From contig NZ_AXAU01000012.1 of the NCBI RefSeq assembly GCF_000472965.1, forward strand, positions 1-57,101: 57,101 bases of DNA. Direction: 5' to 3'. The notes under the pieces were generated by a model. That model did not search any database. It was not told the DNA's origin and saw nothing but the letters and a program-made list of their open reading frames with translations. The stretch comes from Bradyrhizobium murdochi. Its GTDB lineage: Bacteria; Pseudomonadota; Alphaproteobacteria; Rhizobiales; Xanthobacteraceae. This document shows, piece by piece, positions 23,139 through 31,425 of the stretch; position 1 is the stretch's first letter; each line of letters begins with the position of its first letter. The translations under genes and the position numbers were made by a program.

Positions 23139-23606
23139 TCATAGCGGGTTCTCGCTTAGCCCCGCGACATCCGCCGGGCGCGGACCTGGCGCCGGCCAAT
23201 GGAAGCGACGCTCGCTTTCCTTGATGGCGATATCGTTGATGCTGGCCTCGCGCCGCCGCATCAGGCCATGTTCGTCGAACTCCCACTGCTCGTTGCCGTA
23301 GGAGCGATGCCACTGCCCGGCACCGTCGTGCCACTCATACTGGAAGCGCACGGCAATACGGTTCTGATCGAACGCCCAGAGATCCTTGATCAGGCGGTAG
23401 TCATGCTCCTTCGCCCATTTGCGGGTGAGGAATTCGACGATCGACTCGCGGCCTTCAAAGAACTCGGCGCGGTTCCGCCAGCGGCTGTCCTCGGTATAGG
23501 CCAGCGATACCCGGACCGGATCGCGCGAATTCCAGGCGTCTTCGGCCATGCGCGCCTTTTGGGCTGCGGTTTCGCGGGTGAAGGGCGGCAGCGGCGGACG
23601 CGACAT
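23139..23606 (-). CDS. DUF1348 (NTF2-like) protein
   Basis: A 155-aa protein of the DUF1348 / nuclear-transport-factor-2-like family: FTRETAAQKARMAEDAWNSRDP, SRWRNRAEFFEGRESIVEFLTRKWAKE, AVRFQYEWHDGAGQWHRSYGNEQWEF. It is conserved and of unknown function. The ATG at 23606 has GGAG at suitable distance; the in-frame start at 23660 would put the operator palindrome inside the coding region. It is the first gene of a two-gene operon with its presumed TetR regulator. Confidence 0.87.
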   Translation of the reverse strand: MSRPPLPPFTRETAAQKARMAEDAWNSRDPVRVSLAYTEDSRWRNRAEFFEGRESIVEFLTRKWAKEHDYRLIKDLWAFDQNRIAVRFQYEWHDGAGQWHRSYGNEQWEFDEHGLMRRREASINDIAIKESERRFHWPAPGPRPADVAGLSENPL

Positions 23607-23635
23607 GAGGTTTCTCCAGGTTAGCGCCGGAAGAT

Positions 23636-23651
23636 TGTACCGATCGGTACA
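23636..23651. promoter_or_regulatory. Perfect 16-bp palindrome, likely TetR operator
   Basis: TGTACCGATCGGTACA, no spacer, 29 bases upstream of the DUF1348 start. The TetR gene is the second gene of the same operon. The palindrome resembles the TAGACCRnnCGGTCTA-like sites of some TetR proteins in its CCGATCGG centre; binding is inferred. Confidence 0.7.
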
Positions 23652-23670
23652 GAGAGTCAATCGGAAAAGA

Positions 23671-24123
23671 TTATTCCGGCGCCAGATCGGCCTTCATCAA
23701 CAGCCGCAGCGATTTCGGGATCGGCTGCGCCCGTCCCTCGCTGATGAAGGCAACGCGCACCTGCGCCTTGACGAGGACATCCTCGCCTCGCCGCACCTCC
23801 TGTGCGAGCGTGATGGAAGCGCCCTTTACCGCGATAGGCCATGTCACGACGTCGAGCAGGTCGTCCATCCGCGCCGGCCGCAGAAAATCGAGCTGCATCG
23901 AGCGCACCACGAAGGCAAAGCCCGGCGTCTCCTCCTGCGCCTGCTCGAACAGCGCATGCTGCGACGCGCCCATCAGCCGCAGATGATTGGTGCGGCCGCG
24001 CTCCATGAAACGCAGGTAGTTGGCGTGGTAGACGATACCGGAGAAATCGGTGTCCTCGTAATAGACACGGACCTGCATATGATGGCGGCCGTCGCGGATC
24101 TCGCCGTCGAGGGGTAATGTCAC
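23671..24123 (-). CDS. ybgC: YbgC acyl-CoA thioesterase
   Basis: A 150-aa hotdog-fold thioesterase of the YbgC type, which hydrolyses acyl-CoA near the Tol-Pal envelope machinery. The signature HMQVRVYYEDTDFSGIVYHANYLRFMERGRTNHLR carries the catalytic Asp (YEDTD) and conserved His. It follows the ruvB end of the cluster on the same strand, as in related genomes. However, the genes after it are DUF1348 and TetR, not tolQ as commonly seen. It lies 64 bp upstream of the DUF1348 start. It should be cytoplasmic, peripheral to the inner membrane. Confidence 0.92.
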   Translation of the reverse strand: MTLPLDGEIRDGRHHMQVRVYYEDTDFSGIVYHANYLRFMERGRTNHLRLMGASQHALFEQAQEETPGFAFVVRSMQLDFLRPARMDDLLDVVTWPIAVKGASITLAQEVRRGEDVLVKAQVRVAFISEGRAQPIPKSLRLLMKADLAPE

Positions 24124-24197
24124 TTGCGGTTCCTGATCGCGCTGGAAAGCCTGCTTTTGCGCAAAATCGGCGCGGCGCGCAAGCGCTGCGAGGAACG

Positions 24198-25109
24198 CTA
24201 CGCCACCGCCGGCCGCCCCGCCCCTAGCGTCACCAGCACGATTTCCGGCGGCACCCCGAGCCGGAACGGCATGATGCTGCAGCCGAGGCCGCCGGAGACG
24301 ACGACGTTGCAGTTCATCTTGACGTGGCCGTAGGCGAGCTGTTGGCCGGACGGCGAGATCGGTGACCAGCCCAGCATTCGCACCTGGCCGCCATGGGTGT
24401 GCCCGGAGAGCTGCAGCGCAACGCGCGCTGGCACGCGCCGCGCGACATCAGGCTCGTGCGCCATCAGAACCACGGGCGCGTCGTCGGTGATCTTCGCCAG
24501 CGTCGCGCCGAGATCGTCGACGCCGATCCGCTTGAGCGGTCTGAAGCGGCGCGCCGGCACATAGGCGAGTTGGTCACCGAGACCGGCGAGCCAGAACGAG
24601 TGACCATTTTTGCTGAGCTTCTTTGCGTCGTTTTCGTACACCGGGATACCGACCGCTTCCAGCGCACGTCCCGCGCTCGGTAGCCCCTGCCCGTTGCGCT
24701 GCACTTCCTTGTCTTCCCACCAGTCGTGATTGCCGAGCACCGCATGCACGCCGAGCGGCGCCTTCAATCCGGCCAACGCTCCCGCCCATTCGGCGTCGGG
24801 AATGAAGCGCGTCACCTTGCGATGCCCGGCCACGTAGTCGCCGAGCATGACGACGATGTCAGGCTTCAGCGCATTGGTGCGTTCGACGATCTCACCGATA
24901 TGATCGAGCGACATCCAGGGATCGCAGGCGTGGAGGTCGGCGATGGCGGCGATCCTGAGATTGAGACCGGCCGGCCATTGCGGCGGCGAGATATTGTACC
25001 GCTCGACGCGAAGCCGGACGACCGGCGCGCTGAAACCGTAAGCGGTGGTCGAGGCGCCCAGCGCGCCCAGGCCACCCATGGACTTCAAGAAATGACGGCG
25101 TGTTAACAT
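24198..25109 (-). CDS. Tat-exported metallophosphoesterase (YaeI-like)
   Basis: A 303-aa calcineurin-like phosphoesterase. A Tat signal is present (LTRRHFLKSMGG), so it is probably periplasmic or membrane-anchored. The metal-binding motifs occur in order: AIADLHA, GDYVAGH, GNHDWW, MAHEPD and SGHTHGGQ. Relatives such as YaeI and YkuE act on lipid or nucleotide phosphate substrates. The frame opens with a TTG at 25118, but the ATG at 25109 is more likely. It lies between ruvB and ybgC, 74 bp before ybgC, and is probably co-transcribed. Confidence 0.9.
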   Translation of the reverse strand: MLTRRHFLKSMGGLGALGASTTAYGFSAPVVRLRVERYNISPPQWPAGLNLRIAAIADLHACDPWMSLDHIGEIVERTNALKPDIVVMLGDYVAGHRKVTRFIPDAEWAGALAGLKAPLGVHAVLGNHDWWEDKEVQRNGQGLPSAGRALEAVGIPVYENDAKKLSKNGHSFWLAGLGDQLAYVPARRFRPLKRIGVDDLGATLAKITDDAPVVLMAHEPDVARRVPARVALQLSGHTHGGQVRMLGWSPISPSGQQLAYGHVKMNCNVVVSGGLGCSIMPFRLGVPPEIVLVTLGAGRPAVA

Positions 25110-25277
25110 GTGATCCAATCGTGATGCAGCGCCAACGTGGTGGCGGATTGGGCCCGAATTGGGGTACGTTTGTGCAGAACGTTAGCAGACCTCCAGCAGC
25201 TTCTCACCAGCGATTCTGCCGCACCAGCGCGTCCAGCCGCCGTTAGTGCATTCCCCGAGTGATCGGGTTCGAAGTGA

Positions 25278-26324
25278 TCAGTCGTCGTCGCCGTTGCCGA
25301 ACAGGCCGAACTGCGCGGGATCGCGGGCGGGCTCGGCGAGGCCGAGGTGGCGGAAGGCGTGCGAGGTGAGCAGCCTTCCGCGCGGGGTGCGCTGCAGATA
25401 GCCGCACTGGATCAGATAGGGCTCGATGATGTCCTCGATGGCGTCCCGCGGCTCAGATAGCGCCGCCGCCATGGTCTCGACGCCGACCGGGCCGCCGCCA
25501 TAGTTCATCGCGATCGTCGTCAGATAACGGCGGTCCATGGCATCGAGGCCGGCGGCATCGACTTCCAGCGCGCTCAGCGCGTGGTCGGCGATGGCGCGGT
25601 CGACCGAGCTGGCGTCGGCTGCGGATGCAAAATCGCGTACACGGCGCAGCAGGCGGCCGGCGATACGCGGCGTGCCGCGGGCGCGGCGCGCGATCTCGTT
25701 GGCGCCGTCAGGCGTCATGCCGATATTGAGCACGCGGGCGCCGCGGCTGACGATCTTCTCCAGCTCTTCCTCGGTGTAGAAGTTCAGCCGGATCGGAATG
25801 CCAAAGCGGTCACGCAGCGGATTGGTCAACAGCCCTGCGCGCGTCGTGGCTCCGACAAGGGTGAACTTTGCGAGATCGATCTTGACCGAACGCGCCGCCG
25901 GCCCCTCGCCGATGATGAGGTCGAGCTGGAAATCTTCCATCGCAGGGTACAGCACCTCCTCGACCGCCGGGCTGAGGCGATGGATTTCGTCGATGAACAG
26001 CACGTCGCGCTCTTCGAGATTGGTGAGCAGTGCTGCAAGGTCGCCGGCCTTGGCGATGACGGGACCGGACGTGGCGCGAAAGCCGACGCCGAGTTCGCGC
26101 GCGACGATCTGCGCCAGCGTGGTCTTGCCGAGGCCGGGAGGCCCGACGAACAGCACGTGGTCCAGCTCCTCGCCCCGCTTACGCGCGGCCTCGATGAAGA
26201 TCGAGAGATTCTTGCGCGCCTGCGCCTGGCCGACGAACTCCGACAACAATTGCGGGCGCAGCGCGGTGTCGCCGACATCGTCGGAACGGCGCTCGGGGGC
26301 GACGATGCGGGAGGGGGTGTTCAC
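25278..26324 (-). CDS. ruvB: Holliday junction branch migration helicase RuvB
   Basis: A 348-aa AAA+ ATPase that drives branch migration with RuvA during recombination repair. Visible motifs are ALRPQLLSEFVGQ, Walker A GPPGLGKTT, Walker B LFIDEIHRLS, GATTRAGLL (sensor region) and the winged-helix end (IEPYLIQCGYLQRTPRGR). The start is a GTG at 26324 with GGAGGGG nine bases upstream. It overlaps the stop of the deaminase gene by four bases (GTGA), so translation is coupled. The longer in-frame extension reaching 26669 runs in another frame across the deaminase gene and is not used. Confidence 0.97.
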   Translation of the reverse strand: MNTPSRIVAPERRSDDVGDTALRPQLLSEFVGQAQARKNLSIFIEAARKRGEELDHVLFVGPPGLGKTTLAQIVARELGVGFRATSGPVIAKAGDLAALLTNLEERDVLFIDEIHRLSPAVEEVLYPAMEDFQLDLIIGEGPAARSVKIDLAKFTLVGATTRAGLLTNPLRDRFGIPIRLNFYTEEELEKIVSRGARVLNIGMTPDGANEIARRARGTPRIAGRLLRRVRDFASAADASSVDRAIADHALSALEVDAAGLDAMDRRYLTTIAMNYGGGPVGVETMAAALSEPRDAIEDIIEPYLIQCGYLQRTPRGRLLTSHAFRHLGLAEPARDPAQFGLFGNGDDD

Positions 26325-26740
26325 CCGTTGCCCCTCCGGTACTTGTTGGGCAAAAGCTCGCCGATGGTGACGACCTTCGGCTCGCGGCCATTGTCGGGAA
26401 CGATGACCCGCGCCTTTGCATCGTAATCGTGGATCAGCTCGCGACAGATGCCGCAGGGCGATACCACGGCGATACTGCCGGGCTCGTCCGGCTTGGGATG
26501 GCGCACGGCGACGATGGTCTCGATGCCGCGATCGCCGGTTTCGGTGATGGCGCGCCCAATGGCGATCGCCTCGGCGCAGACGGCGATCCGGCCGATATAG
26601 GCATCGATATTCACGCCAGTGACGATGCGGCCGTCGCGGGTGCGCATCGCAGCGCCGACCTCCTGCCACTTGTTGCGGTAACGCGGCCTGATCGCGTCAA
26701 TCGCGGCGGCAATTAGTTCCTGGTCTTTCTTGCTCAACAT
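26321..26740 (-). CDS. Cytidine deaminase-like protein
   Basis: A 139-aa zinc-dependent deaminase of the CDD/blasticidin-S-deaminase-like family. The zinc motifs are intact: VCAEAIAIG (Cys55-Ala-Glu57) and PCGICRE (Cys96 and Cys99), giving the three-Cys coordination of the CDD type. It probably converts cytidine or deoxycytidine to uridine or deoxyuridine; the exact nucleoside is inferred. It sits between ruvA (41 bp upstream) and ruvB (four-base overlap), thus inside the ruv operon. Confidence 0.88.
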   Translation of the reverse strand: MLSKKDQELIAAAIDAIRPRYRNKWQEVGAAMRTRDGRIVTGVNIDAYIGRIAVCAEAIAIGRAITETGDRGIETIVAVRHPKPDEPGSIAVVSPCGICRELIHDYDAKARVIVPDNGREPKVVTIGELLPNKYRRGNG

Positions 26741-26781
26741 GGCAGCAACGCATTCCTTCGACAGTCAGTGGCGAACATAGT

Positions 26782-27399
26782 CTATTTCGCCAGTTCCTTC
26801 AGGCCCAGCCGGATCAGTTGCGCGGTCTCGGCATTCTCGCCCGCGCTGCGCGAGGCGGCGGCGATGGCGGCGGCGGCCTGCGGCTGGCCGTAGCCGAGAT
26901 TGACCAAAGCCGAGATCGCGTCGGTGACCGGGCGCGGCGCGCGGTGGCTGTCGATGGCGCCGGCCAGATGCACCACGGCGGGATCGACATTGGCGAAGGC
27001 AGGCGCCTTGTCCTTCAATTCAGAGACGATGCGCTCGGCGACCTTTGGCCCGACGCCGGGCGTGCGCGACACCGCGGCCTTGTCGCGCAGCGCAATCGCA
27101 TTGGCGAGTTCAGCCGGAGGCAGCGTCGACAGCACGGCGAGCGCGACCTTGGCGCCGACGCCCTGCACGGTCTGCAAGAGGCGGAACCATTCGCGCTCGG
27201 TATCGGTGCGGAAGCCAAACAGTTTTATCTGATCCTCGCGGACATAAGTCTCGATCGACAGCACCGCGGCCTCGCCGGGCGACGGCAGCGCCTGCAGCGT
27301 GCGCGAGGAGCAATGCACCTGATAGCCGACGCCGCCGACGTCGAGGATCACGTAATCCTCGCCGTAGGAATCGATCAGGCCTTTGAGTTTACCGATCAT
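26782..27399 (-). CDS. ruvA: Holliday junction DNA-binding subunit RuvA
   Basis: A 205-aa RuvA. It has the N-terminal OB-fold (MIGKLKGLIDSYGEDYVILDVGGVGYQVHCS), the acidic-pin region, two helix-hairpin-helix motifs (LLQTVQGVGAKVALAVL and VSRTPGVGPKVAERIVSELKDK), and the C-terminal RuvB-binding domain (ALVNLGYGQPQAAAAI). It tetramerises on Holliday junctions and loads RuvB. It is preceded by a 292-bp gap from ruvC with facing repeats, so it may have its own promoter or rely on read-through. Confidence 0.97.
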   Translation of the reverse strand: MIGKLKGLIDSYGEDYVILDVGGVGYQVHCSSRTLQALPSPGEAAVLSIETYVREDQIKLFGFRTDTEREWFRLLQTVQGVGAKVALAVLSTLPPAELANAIALRDKAAVSRTPGVGPKVAERIVSELKDKAPAFANVDPAVVHLAGAIDSHRAPRPVTDAISALVNLGYGQPQAAAAIAAASRSAGENAETAQLIRLGLKELAK

Positions 27400-27691
27400 T
27401 GGGGCAACTCGCTCGCGATGGTGGACCCAACGTTAGCGAGGGGCGCACGAGCGGACGGGTTCCCTCCCCCCTTGCGGGGGAGGGTTAGGGAGAGGGGTGC
27501 CGCTTGCTCAGTTGTCTGAGGCGAAGCACTCGCATCCTCACCCATCATCTTGCGGCGTTCGTTGATAGATTGTCGCCGCGCGACTTTGATCGGAGCCCGG
27601 GGCTTACCCCTCTCCCCAACCCTCCCCCGCAAGGGAGGAGGGAGCCTGATGAGTGTGCTCTCCTCACTTGGCATTACATGGCCACGGCTCA
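27400..27691. repeat. Facing palindromic repeats between ruvC and ruvA
   Basis: A CCCTCCC...GGGAGGG hairpin at about 27461-27500 and an inverted relative at about 27602-27642 ('acccctctccccaaccctcc'). The pair forms a long fold-back inside the ruv operon. No gene is seen in this stretch. Confidence 0.75.
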
Positions 27692-28219
27692 TCATGCGCT
27701 CGCCACTTTCAGCCGCAGCGCCGCGCTTTGGCGGTGGTGGGCGTGGGTGATGGCGATCGCCAGCGCGTCGGCGGCGTCGGCGGATTTCGGTTCGGCCTTC
27801 GGCAGCAATATCTTCAGCATCACCGCGATCTGGTTCTTGTCGGCGTGGCCGGCGCCGACCACGGTTTTCTTGACTTGGTTGGGCGCATATTCCGCAACCG
27901 ATATGCCGAACATCGCGGGCGCCAACATGGCGACGCCGCGGGCCTGGCCGAGTTTCAGGGTGGCGACGCCGTCCTTGTTGACAAAAGTCTGCTCCACCGC
28001 GGCTTCCGCCGGCCTGAAATCGCCGAGCACGGCGGCGAGCCCCTCATGGATCGCGAGCAGACGGCTCGCTATCGGCAGGTTGTCCGGCGGCTCCACCGAC
28101 CCGCAGCCGATGAAGACAAGCCGGTTGCCCTCGGTCTCGATCACGCCCCAGCCGGTGCGGCGCAGGCCTGGATCGATGCCAATAATCCGGATGGGATGGC
28201 GAATCGGTGGGGATGTCAT
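27692..28219 (-). CDS. ruvC: Holliday junction resolvase RuvC
   Basis: A 175-aa endonuclease of the RNase H fold, which cuts Holliday junctions bound by RuvAB. The catalytic acids are visible: Asp in IIGIDPGLRRTGWG, Glu in AAVEQTFVNKD, and the C-terminal Asp pair in KSADAADALAIAITHAHH. The length fits the family. It lies downstream of yebC on the same strand, separated by 252 bp with a repeat, and upstream of ruvA. Confidence 0.97.
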   Translation of the reverse strand: MTSPPIRHPIRIIGIDPGLRRTGWGVIETEGNRLVFIGCGSVEPPDNLPIASRLLAIHEGLAAVLGDFRPAEAAVEQTFVNKDGVATLKLGQARGVAMLAPAMFGISVAEYAPNQVKKTVVGAGHADKNQIAVMLKILLPKAEPKSADAADALAIAITHAHHRQSAALRLKVASA

Positions 28220-28274
28220 GGCGTAGTGATAACGCCAGAGCCGGATGAACGAAACATAAAGAGAACGGAAATCC

Positions 28275-28445
28275 CCTACCCCGGTCGTCGCCCCTTGCTC
28301 CTCTTGTCATCCCCGCCACCGGGTCGCGCGAACGCGCCCGATGACAGGCTCCGGCGGGGATCGAGTACGCCGCGGCTTATCGGCGCAATCACCACGGCCT
28401 CTGGATACTGGATCGCCCGGTCAAGCCGGGCGACGAAAGCGGAAT
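28275..28445. repeat. Dispersed repeat between yebC and ruvC
   Basis: GC-rich sequence with 'ccgcggcttatcggcgcaat' and 'tggatcgcccggtcaagccg...' inverted words. No coding signal was seen, and it may hold a yebC terminator and the ruvC promoter. Confidence 0.5.
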
Positions 28446-28471
28446 ATGGAGCGCTCCGGCGACGCGGCGCC

Positions 28472-29218
28472 CTACCCGCCCATCTTGGCGACCAGCGCGT
28501 CGGAGACTTCGAAATTGGCGTAGACGTTCTGCACGTCGTCGTGTTCGTTCAAGAGATCCATCAGCTTCAACAGCTTCTCGCCGGTCTCGTCGTCGACGGA
28601 GACCGTGTTCTGCGGCTTCCAGGTCAGCGCTGCCTTGCGGGCTTCGCCGAACTTGGCTTCCAACGCTTTCGCAACCTCGCGAAAGGTTTCCTGCGAGGCG
28701 TAGATCTCGTGGCCGCTTTCGCTGGATACGACGTCGTCGGCGCCGGCCTCGATGGCGGCTTCCAGCATCGCATCGTCGGAGGCCTTGCTGGCGTCGTATT
28801 CGATGATGCCGGTGCGGTCGAACATGAAGGCTACCGAGCCGGTTTCGCCGAGATTGCCGCCGGACTTGGTGAAGTAGGAGCGGATGTCGGAGGCGGCGCG
28901 GTTGCGGTTGTCCGTCAGCGCCTCGACAATGATGGCGACGCCGCCGGGGCCGTAGCCCTCGTAGCGGATCTCGTCATAGCTCTCGCTCTCACCGCCGATC
29001 GCCTTCTTGATGGCGCGCTCGATATTGTCCTTCGGCATGTTCTCCTGGCGTGCCGCGATCACGGCCGCACGCAGCCGGGGGTTCATCGCCGGGTCCGGCG
29101 TTCCAAGCTTGGCGGCGACCGTGATTTCGCGCGCCAGCTTGCTGAACAGCTTGGACTTCTGGGCATCCTGCCGGCCCTTGCGGTGCATGATGTTCTTGAA
29201 TTGGGAATGGCCGGCCAT
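28472..29218 (-). CDS. yebC: YebC/PmpR family protein
   Basis: A 248-aa protein of the YebC/TACO1 family, classically placed next to ruvC. Members have been described as transcriptional regulators and, more recently, as factors that ease translation of difficult (e.g. polyproline) sequences. Signature: MAGHSQFKNIMHRKGRQDAQKSKLFSKLAREI, NPRLRAAVIAARQENMPKDNIERAIKKA, YEGYGPGGVAIIVEALTDNRNR. The start at 29218 matches the family; the upstream in-frame extension to 29278 does not. It is likely cytoplasmic. Confidence 0.96.
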   Translation of the reverse strand: MAGHSQFKNIMHRKGRQDAQKSKLFSKLAREITVAAKLGTPDPAMNPRLRAAVIAARQENMPKDNIERAIKKAIGGESESYDEIRYEGYGPGGVAIIVEALTDNRNRAASDIRSYFTKSGGNLGETGSVAFMFDRTGIIEYDASKASDDAMLEAAIEAGADDVVSSESGHEIYASQETFREVAKALEAKFGEARKAALTWKPQNTVSVDDETGEKLLKLMDLLNEHDDVQNVYANFEVSDALVAKMGG

Positions 29219-29416
29219 GCGGAGTCTCTTGGATTCATCCGGGTGTAGGGGGTGAAGCGCGGCCTTATAGGCCGGCAACCGGCTGAAATCAAAGATTTAC
29301 GGCCGATTCGACGACTAAAGTAGTGCGTGCCTACGGGAAAAACAGGCACTTGTTAACCATGACTTCATGCTCGGATGAGAGGATTTCGCACGCGCCCTCA
29401 ACTTTTAAGGGACTCC

Positions 29417-31186
29417 ATGGCCTTCGGTTTGTTCAAAAAGCAGGTGGCGGAACCGGCTTTACCTGCCGTTCAGCCCCAGGGTCAGCCGGCAGCCGCAATG
29501 ACGGAGGCCGGCTCCGGCGATGGCGAGTCGGCCAGGGCGATCCTCGAACTTCTGGAACTCGAACTCGGCGCGATGATCCGCCAGCTCGAGCGGGCGGCCA
29601 ATTCGGTCGCTGGCGGCGCCGAGGCGACCGCTGCGACGCTCTCCACCATTCGCCAGCGCACCGACGTCCTGACAAGCCGCACCAGCGCCGCACAGGGCAC
29701 GGCGACGACGTTTTCGCACGCCGCCGACAAGTTCACCCAATCGGCGCAAGGGATCGGCTCCCAGGTGCGCGACGCCGGCAAGCTCGCCGACCAGGCCAGT
29801 GAGGCCGCCCGCGAAGCCGGCGCCAATGTCGACCGCCTGAGGGAATCATCGGCCGCGATCGGCAACGTGGTCAACCTGATCGCGCAGATCGCGCGGCAGA
29901 CCACGCTCCTGGCGCTCAATTCCACCATCGAGGCCGCACGCGCCGGCGAAGCCGGGCGCGGTTTTGCCGTCGTCGCCATCGAGGTGAAGGCGCTTGCGGT
30001 GCAGACCCAGAACGCGACAGAGGAAATCACCAAGAAGATCGAGGCACTGCAGCGGGATGCCGCGGGCTCCGTCGATGCCGTGCATCGCATCACGCAGGCG
30101 ATCGAGGCGATCCGTCCGGTGTTCGAGAACGTCAACGGCGCGGTCGCCGAGCAGAGTGCAACCACCGGCGAGATGGCCGACAATGCGGCCTCCGCTTCCA
30201 GCTTCATCGCTTCCGTCGGCGCCAGCGCCACCGAAATCGACAGCGCCACCAAGGAAGCCGAGGCCCATGGCGAAAGCGTCGCCAAGGCCGGACGGGCCGT
30301 CACCACGTTTGCGCAGAAGCTCAAGGCGCGTTGCGCGGTGCTGCTGCGGCAAGGAGAAAAGGAAGGCGAGCGCCCAGAGCGTCGCGAACAGCAAAAACTA
30401 CCCTGCAGCCTCAAGATCGAAATCCAGACGCCGCGCGGCGCGATATCGGCGCCGGTCTACGAGATTTCGATGGATGGCATCCTGCTCAGCGGGCCGGACG
30501 CCGAAAGGCTCGCGCAGGGCCAGAGCTTCGAAGCGACGCTGCAGGATATCGGCGCTTGTCGCATTCGCGTCAGTGAGCGCTTGAAGGCCGGCACGCAGGC
30601 CAGGTTCGAGCGGTCCAATGCCGCGCTGATCGAGAAGATCGAAGACAAGCTGTGGTCGATCCAGGACGACAACACCGAAGCGATCACCCGCGCGATGGAA
30701 GCCGGCGCAGCGCTGAAGAAGATTTTCGAGAACGGTATCGATAGCGGCGCCATCTCGATGGAGGACATGTTCGACACCAACTATGTCGAGATACCAGGCA
30801 GCAACCCGGTGCAATACCGCACCAAAATCCTGGGCTGGGCCGATCGCGCGCTGCCGCCGTTCCAGGAAGCGTTCCTCGCCAAGGATCCGCGGATGGCGTT
30901 CTGCGCCATGATCGACACCAACGGCTATTTGCCGGTGCACAACAAAATCTATTCGCACCCGCAGCGCCCGGGCGACGTCACCTGGAATACCGCCAACAGT
31001 CGCAACCGCCGTATCTTCAACGATCCGGCCGGCTTAGCCGCCGGGCGCAATCAGCGCGCCTATCTGATCCAGAGCTACGCCCGCGACATGGGCAACGGCA
31101 ACACCGTGATGATGCGCGAGATCGACGTGCCGATCCGCGTCAAGGGCCGCCACTGGGGCGGCTTCCGCACGGCCTACCGGCTGTAA
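29417..31186 (+). CDS. Soluble chemoreceptor with PilZ-like middle and C-terminal sensor domain
   Basis: A 589-aa protein without membrane segments. Residues about 20-300 are a receptor signalling module (hairpin tip RQTTLLALNSTIEAARAGEAGRGFAVVAIEVKALA). About 310-395 resembles PilZ (KLPCSLKIEIQTPRGAISAPVYEISMDGILLSG), but the c-di-GMP-binding RxxxR and D/NxSxxG are degenerate. About 435-589 is a sensor domain common in alpha-proteobacterial receptors (AMIDTNGYLPVHNKIYSHPQRPGD, NSRNRRIFNDPAGLAA, MMREIDVPIRVKGRHWGGFRTAY), related to cache/PAS-type folds. The signalling part thus precedes the sensors. The start at 29417 lies after AAGGGA. No che genes are adjacent. Confidence 0.88.
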   Translation: MAFGLFKKQVAEPALPAVQPQGQPAAAMTEAGSGDGESARAILELLELELGAMIRQLERAANSVAGGAEATAATLSTIRQRTDVLTSRTSAAQGTATTFSHAADKFTQSAQGIGSQVRDAGKLADQASEAAREAGANVDRLRESSAAIGNVVNLIAQIARQTTLLALNSTIEAARAGEAGRGFAVVAIEVKALAVQTQNATEEITKKIEALQRDAAGSVDAVHRITQAIEAIRPVFENVNGAVAEQSATTGEMADNAASASSFIASVGASATEIDSATKEAEAHGESVAKAGRAVTTFAQKLKARCAVLLRQGEKEGERPERREQQKLPCSLKIEIQTPRGAISAPVYEISMDGILLSGPDAERLAQGQSFEATLQDIGACRIRVSERLKAGTQARFERSNAALIEKIEDKLWSIQDDNTEAITRAMEAGAALKKIFENGIDSGAISMEDMFDTNYVEIPGSNPVQYRTKILGWADRALPPFQEAFLAKDPRMAFCAMIDTNGYLPVHNKIYSHPQRPGDVTWNTANSRNRRIFNDPAGLAAGRNQRAYLIQSYARDMGNGNTVMMREIDVPIRVKGRHWGGFRTAYRL

Positions 31187-31425
31187 CCACCCTCGCCCTC
31201 ACTGCGCATATTTCATCAAATTGCATGCGCCGTTTCGCGCGATTGCGCCGATGGCTGCCTGAAAAGCGTACCGTGAAGCGGATGCGCCTATCACGCTTTC
31301 GCCCTGAACCTTCCTTGTTCGAACTCGTTGATAGCCAGGCTTGGAACCGCGGCTCACGGCTCCCTCGGCGCCAGGTCAAGCGGGCTGGATCGTCCCCGCG
31401 CGGCCCCCTCGCGCACCAGCCAACG
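31187..31425. other. Intergenic region before the aldehyde oxidoreductase operon
   Basis: No gene or palindrome recognised. It should contain the operon promoter; I could not assign -35/-10 elements with confidence. A plus-strand frame (31225-31620) crosses it but has no family resemblance. Confidence 0.35.

Noticed and set aside
25278..26669. RuvB with a 115-residue N-terminal extension
   Set aside because: The extension is a shadow of the deaminase gene; the GTG at 26324 has a good ribosome binding site and the normal RuvB start.
27653..29248. 531-codon plus-strand ORF opposite ruvC and yebC
   Set aside because: Antisense to two certain genes and across a repeat; product is biased in composition.
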